Below, piece by piece: positions 43,102 to 47,976 of a stretch of DNA of 47,976 nt (position 1 is its first letter; every line of letters starts with the position of its first letter). The stretch comes from an uncultured Aquimarina sp. (GTDB lineage Bacteria; Bacteroidota; Bacteroidia; Flavobacteriales; Flavobacteriaceae), in the NCBI GenBank assembly GCA_937951135.1, contig CALFCI010000019.1:1-47976 (forward strand), written 5' to 3'. The notes under the pieces are model-generated. The model made no database searches. It had not been told where the DNA came from and was given only the letters and a program-made list of their open reading frames with translations. The position numbers were made by a program, and so were the translations under genes.

Positions 43102-44217
43102 CTAAATAATAGTAGATTGCCCTACATGAATATTCTCGAAATTGATGTTTGAATCTTCAGGGTTTAAGATATAATCTGCGATAAAATCACCAACTTTTTC
43201 AGTGGTTAATGGATTAATGGCGTTGATGTCGGGAGTCACAAGATTCAATTCTAATGCCTTTTCGACTGCATCTCGTATTGCGTATGCTTCCCCTTGTAAG
43301 TTAAAATGCTCTAATAACATAGCAGCAGATAATATGGAAGCCATAGGGTTTACAGTGCCTTTACCTGTTGCATGTGGATAAGAACCGTGAACGGGTTCAA
43401 ACATGCAAAAACGATCTCCTATAGAAGCAGATGGTAGTAACGCATAAGAACCGCTAATTACACTCGCTTCATCACAAATAATATCACCAAACATATTTTC
43501 AGTAAGGATGACATCAAAATCACTAGGGTTTAAGATCATCTGTATAGCAGCATGATCCACAAATAAAAATTCTAAGGAAACATCTTGATATTCTGTAGCG
43601 ATTTCGGAGACTACTTTTCTCCATAACCTTGAGGATTCTAATACATTAGCTTTATCCACAAGGGTTACTTTTTTATTGCGTTTTTGCGCAGTTTTAAATG
43701 CTAAATGTGTAATACGTTCAATTTCCGTTTTAGAATATTCACAAATATCTGAAGCAATTGTTTCTTCAGCATTGAGCTCCTTTTTTCCAAAATAAATCCC
43801 TCCAGTAAGTTCTCTGAAAATATAAAAGTCAGTATCTTCAATAATCTCTCGTTTTAAAGGTGCTTTATCAATTAAATTTTCATAAGCCTTTATTGGATGA
43901 ATATTAGCGTATAAACCTAGATGTTTTCGCAGTTCATACAAGCCTTCAATAGGTCTTGTTTTTACATCAGGAAGATTGTCATATCTAGTATCACCAACGG
44001 TACCAAACAAGACAGCATCAGTTTCTACACAAAGTGTTAATGTTTTTTTGGGTAGCGGGTTTCCTTTTTTTTCAATAGCATTACCGCCAATAAGCCCTTC
44101 TTTAAACACAAAGGTATGGTCAAAAGTATGCGCGATAGCATCTAAAGCTTTTACGGCTTGTGCCGTTATTTCTGGACCAACTCCATCTCCTGATAATACC
44201 GCAATTTCTATTTTCAT
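43102..44217 (-). CDS. leuB: 3-isopropylmalate dehydrogenase
   Basis: 371 residues from ATG 44217 (MKIEIAVLSGDGVGPE); an ATG two codons upstream exists. It oxidises and decarboxylates 3-isopropylmalate with NAD in leucine synthesis. GDGVGPEITAQAVKALDAI is the family start; LRKHLGLYANIHPIKAY and RELTGGIYFGKKE bind the substrate; DKANVLESSRLWRKV and LTENMFGDIICDEASVI hold catalytic Lys and metal-binding Asp; VHGSYPHATGKG binds NAD. It is separated from leuA by an unrelated plus-strand gene. leuC and leuD are not in the window. Confidence 0.98.
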   Translation of the reverse strand: MKIEIAVLSGDGVGPEITAQAVKALDAIAHTFDHTFVFKEGLIGGNAIEKKGNPLPKKTLTLCVETDAVLFGTVGDTRYDNLPDVKTRPIEGLYELRKHLGLYANIHPIKAYENLIDKAPLKREIIEDTDFYIFRELTGGIYFGKKELNAEETIASDICEYSKTEIERITHLAFKTAQKRNKKVTLVDKANVLESSRLWRKVVSEIATEYQDVSLEFLFVDHAAIQMILNPSDFDVILTENMFGDIICDEASVISGSYALLPSASIGDRFCMFEPVHGSYPHATGKGTVNPMASILSAAMLLEHFNLQGEAYAIRDAVEKALELNLVTPDINAINPLTTEKVGDFIADYILNPEDSNINFENIHVGQSTII

Positions 44218-44235
44218 GTACAACTAATTCTTAGG

Positions 44236-44266
44236 AAAAGATATACAATAATACGATAAGTATCAA
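44236..44266 (-). promoter_or_regulatory. Promoter candidate for leuB
   Basis: On the minus strand, TTG (44264-44266), 20 bases, then TATCTTTT (44236-44243), one mismatch from TAnnTTTG, ending 19 bases before the leuB ATG. If correct, the hairpin at 44279-44319 is upstream of the promoter and not in the leuB leader. Confidence 0.4.
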
Positions 44267-44278
44267 TTATTTATTGGT

Positions 44279-44319
44279 AAATGTTAATCACACTATTGAT
44301 AATAGTGTGATTAACATTT
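44279..44319 (+). terminator. Perfect 19-bp hairpin with T-run, terminator-like on the plus strand
   Basis: Left arm 44279-44297 and right arm 44301-44319 are exact reverse complements around GAT. The stem contains TTAATCACACTATT. On the plus strand seven T follow or overlap its end (44317-44323). No plus-strand gene ends nearby: the closest, RibBA, ends 1.45 kb upstream. It may end an antisense or small RNA, or be a regulator binding site. Confidence 0.6.
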
Positions 44320-44589
44320 TTTTATGTAAAAATTAGAGTATGGATATAGTGTTTTTTATAATAGTATAGATTTCATTATCAGGTGCTTGTGTAGGTTGTT
44401 GTAGGTGTGATTATGGTTTTTCAGTATTTTTTAGATGCTATTTTGTTAATATTCTCAGTTTTTAGTAAGAAAAATCTAAATAAATCTTTGGTGTTATCAT
44501 GAAAATCACAATAATTTGACATCCAGTCCTTTTTAATTGCTTTTAATCGATGTAGGGTGTAGATTTATACGAACCTTAAAACAAATAAG

Positions 44590-45300
44590 ATGAGAAAAAA
44601 ACTACAGATTATGTTATTGTTGGTCACGAGTTCTTTATTTGCGCAACTCCCCGAAATGTTAATAGAACCTTTAGTCAAAACAAAATTATTTGAAAAATAT
44701 GATGGTTCTATTTGGAAACAGCGCAAGTTTATAGAAAGTAAAATTTCTAATGAAAACATAGGCGATTTTATAGTAAATCTCCGATACAATATATATACGG
44801 ATGCTATGGAATTTTCGAATAACTCCAAAGAGTTGTATACACTTAAAGAAAATATTGATACCACTATCAAATTAGAAGATGACGAGTACCACTATTGTGA
44901 ATTCAAAACCGAACGAGGACAAAACCGAAGTGGTTATTATATTTTAGTTGAATTAAATGATTCCTATAGAGTATACAAGAAGTATCGTGTAGAAATTACA
45001 AAGGTATCGAAAGCTTCATACTCGGGTATTGTGGTAGCGTCTTCCAATAGTCTTGGTAGTATTCATTTAAAAACCACTTATTATATCGAAGAAAATGGTG
45101 CTGTAATGGGTCTGCCTACAGAGAAGAAAGAGATATTAGCAATACTTGATAATGAATCTGAGGTATTAAAGAAACTAATGAAGAAAGAAAAACTTCGTAT
45201 GAAAAAAGAGGAAGACGTTCTAAGAGTAGTATCTCAATATAATACTATGCGAAAAAGCAATGATAGCTCAAAAAGTTTACTTGTAAATAGAAAATTTTAG
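44590..45300 (+). CDS. Hypothetical secreted protein
   Basis: 236 residues with a signal peptide (MRKKLQIMLLLVTSSLFAQ). I do not recognise the family. The middle has DDEYHYCEFKTERGQNRSGYYILVEL and a YRVEITKVSKASYSGIVVASSNS stretch, suggesting a beta-sandwich. The C-terminal 50 residues are highly charged (VLKKLMKKEKLRMKKEEDVL), a predicted helix or coiled coil, and the end is Ser/Asn/Lys rich. It sits on the plus strand between leuB and leuA, which are both on the minus strand. No promoter box is clear. Confidence 0.8.
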   Translation: MRKKLQIMLLLVTSSLFAQLPEMLIEPLVKTKLFEKYDGSIWKQRKFIESKISNENIGDFIVNLRYNIYTDAMEFSNNSKELYTLKENIDTTIKLEDDEYHYCEFKTERGQNRSGYYILVELNDSYRVYKKYRVEITKVSKASYSGIVVASSNSLGSIHLKTTYYIEENGAVMGLPTEKKEILAILDNESEVLKKLMKKEKLRMKKEEDVLRVVSQYNTMRKSNDSSKSLLVNRKF

Positions 45301-45326
45301 AGATAAAAGAGGTGTAAGTACTTGAC

Positions 45327-46496
45327 TTAATTGGCTTGAGTCTTAACATTAGCATTTTTCATAATGATATGGATATCATCATTAAGCACTTCTTTTTTAT
45401 TATCCGCAAATTTTAAAAACTCTTGGTACACAATATCCAATTGGATTTTGGTCAGTTCGTAGCCTACTTTTTTAGCTCTATACGCTAAAGCAGCTCTTCC
45501 GCTTCTAGCGGTTAATACAATTGCAGATTCCGTAACGCCCACTTCAATAGGATCAATGATTTCGTAAGTCTCCCGGTTTTTAATAACGCCATCTTGATGA
45601 ATTCCGGAACTGTGTGCAAATGCATTAGCGCCAATAATAGCTTTATTAGGTTGTACAAACATTCCCATGTTTTCGGAAACCATTTGACTTGTTTGGTATA
45701 ATAATTTTGTGTTAATGTCTGTATGTAAATTTAAACCAGGATGTTGTTTCATAATCATGACTACTTCTTCTAAAGCAGTATTTCCAGCACGCTCTCCAAT
45801 ACCATTGATTGTACATTCGATTTGTCTTGCTCCATTAGAAACACCAGCAATAGAATTTGCAGTTGCTAGTCCTAAATCATTATGACAATGACAAGAGATG
45901 GTTACATTATGAATCCCAGTAACGTTTTCTTTTAAATATTTTATTTTAGCACCATATTCCTCGGGAAGACAATATCCTGTAGTATCTGGAATGTTTAATA
46001 CTGTAGCTCCAGCTTTAATCATAGCTTCACAGACTCGTGCTAAAAATTCATTATTTGTTCGTCCAGCATCTTCAGCATAAAACTCTACATCTTCTACAAA
46101 AGACTTCGCATATTTTACAGCAGCAATACCGCGTTCAATAATTTTTTCCTGAGTGGTGTTAAATTTATGTTTAATATGAGAATCTGAAGTCCCAATTCCA
46201 GTATGAATCCTTGGTCTTTTAGCTAGTTTTAAAGCTTCTGCAGCAATTTTAATATCATTTTCAACAGCTCTAGTTAATCCACAGACGGTAGCATTTTTTA
46301 CGATTCGTGAAATTTCATGTACAGATGCAAAATCTCCAGGACTAGATACCGGAAATCCCGCTTCAATAACATCAACACCTAAGAAATCTAATTGTTCCGC
46401 AATAATTAATTTCTGTTCAGTGTTTAATTTACAACCTGGAACCTGTTCTCCATCTCGTAATGTGGTGTCGAATATTTGGACTTTATTATCACTCAT
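45327..46496 (-). CDS. leuA: 2-isopropylmalate synthase, short form lacking the leucine-binding domain
   Basis: 389 residues. It condenses acetyl-CoA with 2-oxoisovalerate. The HMGL-like TIM barrel is complete: [65 protein letters not shown] and [17 protein letters not shown]. The linker part has [25 protein letters not shown] and [14 protein letters not shown]. It stops soon after, whereas LeuA of about 510-570 residues carries a C-terminal regulatory domain that binds leucine. Feedback inhibition by that route is therefore not expected. A citramalate or homocitrate synthase is an alternative, but the leuB neighbour favours leucine. Confidence 0.93.
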   Translation of the reverse strand: MSDNKVQIFDTTLRDGEQVPGCKLNTEQKLIIAEQLDFLGVDVIEAGFPVSSPGDFASVHEISRIVKNATVCGLTRAVENDIKIAAEALKLAKRPRIHTGIGTSDSHIKHKFNTTQEKIIERGIAAVKYAKSFVEDVEFYAEDAGRTNNEFLARVCEAMIKAGATVLNIPDTTGYCLPEEYGAKIKYLKENVTGIHNVTISCHCHNDLGLATANSIAGVSNGARQIECTINGIGERAGNTALEEVVMIMKQHPGLNLHTDINTKLLYQTSQMVSENMGMFVQPNKAIIGANAFAHSSGIHQDGVIKNRETYEIIDPIEVGVTESAIVLTARSGRAALAYRAKKVGYELTKIQLDIVYQEFLKFADNKKEVLNDDIHIIMKNANVKTQAN

Positions 46497-46714
46497 ATGA
46501 ATATCTTAATTTATTGGGTACATTTGATAGACTCTTAATCATCGAATTCATCTTTTTTAAAAGATTATGATCCAGATGTTTCTTTAATCTCTTACGAATT
46601 TATATTTTGGGATTTCAAAAATGAACTATAGTTCGATATGTTTTACAATGCTAAAGTGTTTTGAAAAGGGGTTAATTATTTTATAATCAGTTAATTAAAA
46701 GATATTTTCTTACA

Positions 46715-47976
46715 ATGACTAATGATCAAAAAGATTCTTTGTTTGTCTTAGTGAAGTCCTTGTCTAAATCTGAAAAGCGTCAGTTTAAAGTGTACGTTGG
46801 AAGATTAGGCGTAAATACAGACTCTAAGTTTTTAGCTTTATTTAATCATTTGGATAAAAGTGAATCTTTTGATGAAGATTTAGTAGTGGCTAAACAGATT
46901 GTGACAAAACAACAACTGTCTAATCTTAAAGCGCACTTATATAAGCAAATTTTAGTGAGTTTGCGTTTAAGTCCATTGCATCAAAATGTGAGGTCGCAGA
47001 TTAGAGAACAATTAGATTTTGCAACCATATTATATCATAAAGGATTATATAAACAAAGTCTTAAGATTTTGGAGAAAGCAAAGACTTTGGCAAAAGAAAA
47101 TGAAGAAAACAATATAGCGTATGAAATTGTAGAGTTTGAGAAAATTATTGAAACGCAGTATATTACAAGAAGTATTATCACTCGAGCAGATGAACTTACT
47201 GTAGAGGCTAAACTATTAAGCATGAAAAATGTATTAACAAGTAGGCTCTCAAATTTATCCATACAATTATATGGTTTGATGTTGAAGACAGGGTATGTGA
47301 AAAATGACAGGGAGCATAAAATGATCAGTCAGTATTTTACAGATAAGCTGCCAGAATATGATTGGGCAATGCTGGGGTTTAGAGAAAAGCTTTGGTTATA
47401 TAATGCACATTTGTGGTATAGTTTTATAGTGCAAGATTTTTTATCCAGTTATAAATATGCAAAAAAATGGGTAGATATTTTTTATGAGAATCCAAAAATG
47501 ATGATACTAAACCCTGTGTTTTTCCTAAGAGGGAATCATTATTTGTTAGAATCGCTTTTTCTGATTAAAGACAAAACTAAATTACAAAAGACCTTATCTA
47601 GGTTGGAAGAAATCATCTCAGAAAAAAGTTTTCCTAAAGATGATAATATAAAAGTGTTGTCCTTTTTATTTATTTATAATAACAAATTGAATATTCATTT
47701 TTTAGAAGGTACTTTTCATGAAGGAGAATATTTGGTGCAAGAGATTTTAGATCAGATAAAAATCTATCGAAATCATTTAGATGATCATCATATCATGGTG
47801 TTGTATTATAAAATTGCATGCTTATTTTTTGGTAAAAGTGAGTATAAGAATTGTATTTTTTATTTACAGAAAATCATTAGTAACAAGTCCTTAAAAATAC
47901 GAGAAGATCTAATGTGTTTTTCTAGGGTGTTGAGTTTAGTGTCTCATTATGAGGCAGGTATGGATTATTATTTAGA
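46715..47976 (+). CDS. Bacteroidota-specific helical-repeat protein (partial, runs past right edge)
   Basis: An open plus-strand frame from ATG 46715 to the window end, 420 codons with no stop. It opens with KDSLFVLVKSLSKSEKRQFKVYVGRLG, the conserved start of a large uncharacterised Bacteroidota family. The rest is nearly all helical: pairs of helices such as HKGLYKQSLKILEKAKTLAKE and FLSSYKYAKKWVDIFYENP look like TPR-type repeats. No signal peptide, so cytosolic. Function unknown. The upstream gap to leuA (46497-46714) is divergent and AT-rich. Confidence 0.88.
   Translation, partial: MTNDQKDSLFVLVKSLSKSEKRQFKVYVGRLGVNTDSKFLALFNHLDKSESFDEDLVVAKQIVTKQQLSNLKAHLYKQILVSLRLSPLHQNVRSQIREQLDFATILYHKGLYKQSLKILEKAKTLAKENEENNIAYEIVEFEKIIETQYITRSIITRADELTVEAKLLSMKNVLTSRLSNLSIQLYGLMLKTGYVKNDREHKMISQYFTDKLPEYDWAMLGFREKLWLYNAHLWYSFIVQDFLSSYKYAKKWVDIFYENPKMMILNPVFFLRGNHYLLESLFLIKDKTKLQKTLSRLEEIISEKSFPKDDNIKVLSFLFIYNNKLNIHFLEGTFHEGEYLVQEILDQIKIYRNHLDDHHIMVLYYKIACLFFGKSEYKNCIFYLQKIISNKSLKIREDLMCFSRVLSLVSHYEAGMDYYL

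Larger units (their letters stand above)
44218..44589. other. Divergent gap between leuB and the 44590 gene
   Basis: About 372 bases. It holds a leuB promoter candidate (44236-44266), a perfect 19-bp hairpin with T-run (44279-44319), and about 250 AT-rich bases with no open frame, which must contain the promoter of the plus-strand gene. Confidence 0.6.

Overview
The window reads as chromosomal DNA of a marine-type member of the Flavobacteriaceae (phylum Bacteroidota), in the general area of Aquimarina and relatives. This placement is inference. The supporting signs are AT-rich DNA, a T9SS C-terminal sorting domain, a FecR protein with a DUF4974-type C-terminus, DUF4290, DUF4159 and DUF6787 proteins, lipoproteins with acidic residues after the lipobox, and TAnnTTTG-type -7 promoter boxes instead of clear Shine-Dalgarno sites. 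I see no rRNA, tRNA, CRISPR array, prophage or intact transposase. Layout, left third: positions 1-9356 are the most accessory-looking part. They hold a two-gene minus-strand unit (a TraO-like outer-membrane protein and a lipoprotein combining TraQ-like and repeated Ig-like domains, cut by the left edge), a DUF4159 protein, a phytase-like esterase lipoprotein, an ECF sigma/FecR anti-sigma pair without the usual TonB-dependent receptor, an unknown lipoprotein, and two repeat-rich gaps (7346-7935 and 8800-9356). Positions 9357-22372 hold rsmE, tsaD divergent from a TamB-family gene, pfkA, a soluble multi-PAS histidine kinase with a separate receiver protein, and a run of minus-strand membrane or secreted proteins (DUF6787, DUF937, an unknown secreted protein, a YiiX-like NlpC/P60 hydrolase). 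Layout, right part: 22759-26086 is a plus-strand cluster pyrR-pyrB-(small STAS-like protein)-thioredoxin-like-rnz. 26254-30946 is minus strand: yqgE, the HU gene, and an overlapping ATPase-recQ-fmt operon. 31173-33586 is plus strand: DUF493, DUF4290, murA. A secreted T9SS metalloprotease lies at 34015-35838. 36070-42827 is a plus-strand envelope, division and vitamin cluster: tpx, dgkA, ftsK, lolA, an LptF/LptG permease and a RibBA-type protein. The end holds leuB and leuA on the minus strand around an unknown secreted protein, and a partial gene of a Bacteroidota-specific helical-repeat family. The points most worth a second look are: the TraO-like/TraQ-like unit apparently outside a conjugative element; a three-copy intergenic element of about 145 bp with three conserved hairpins (7711, 10185, 33659); a separate 175-bp inverted-repeat element at 8996-9166; MurA with Asp in place of the fosfomycin-target Cys; RibBA whose GTP cyclohydrolase half has lost its zinc ligands; a short LeuA without the allosteric domain; and an isolated 19-bp perfect hairpin with a T-run upstream of leuB.
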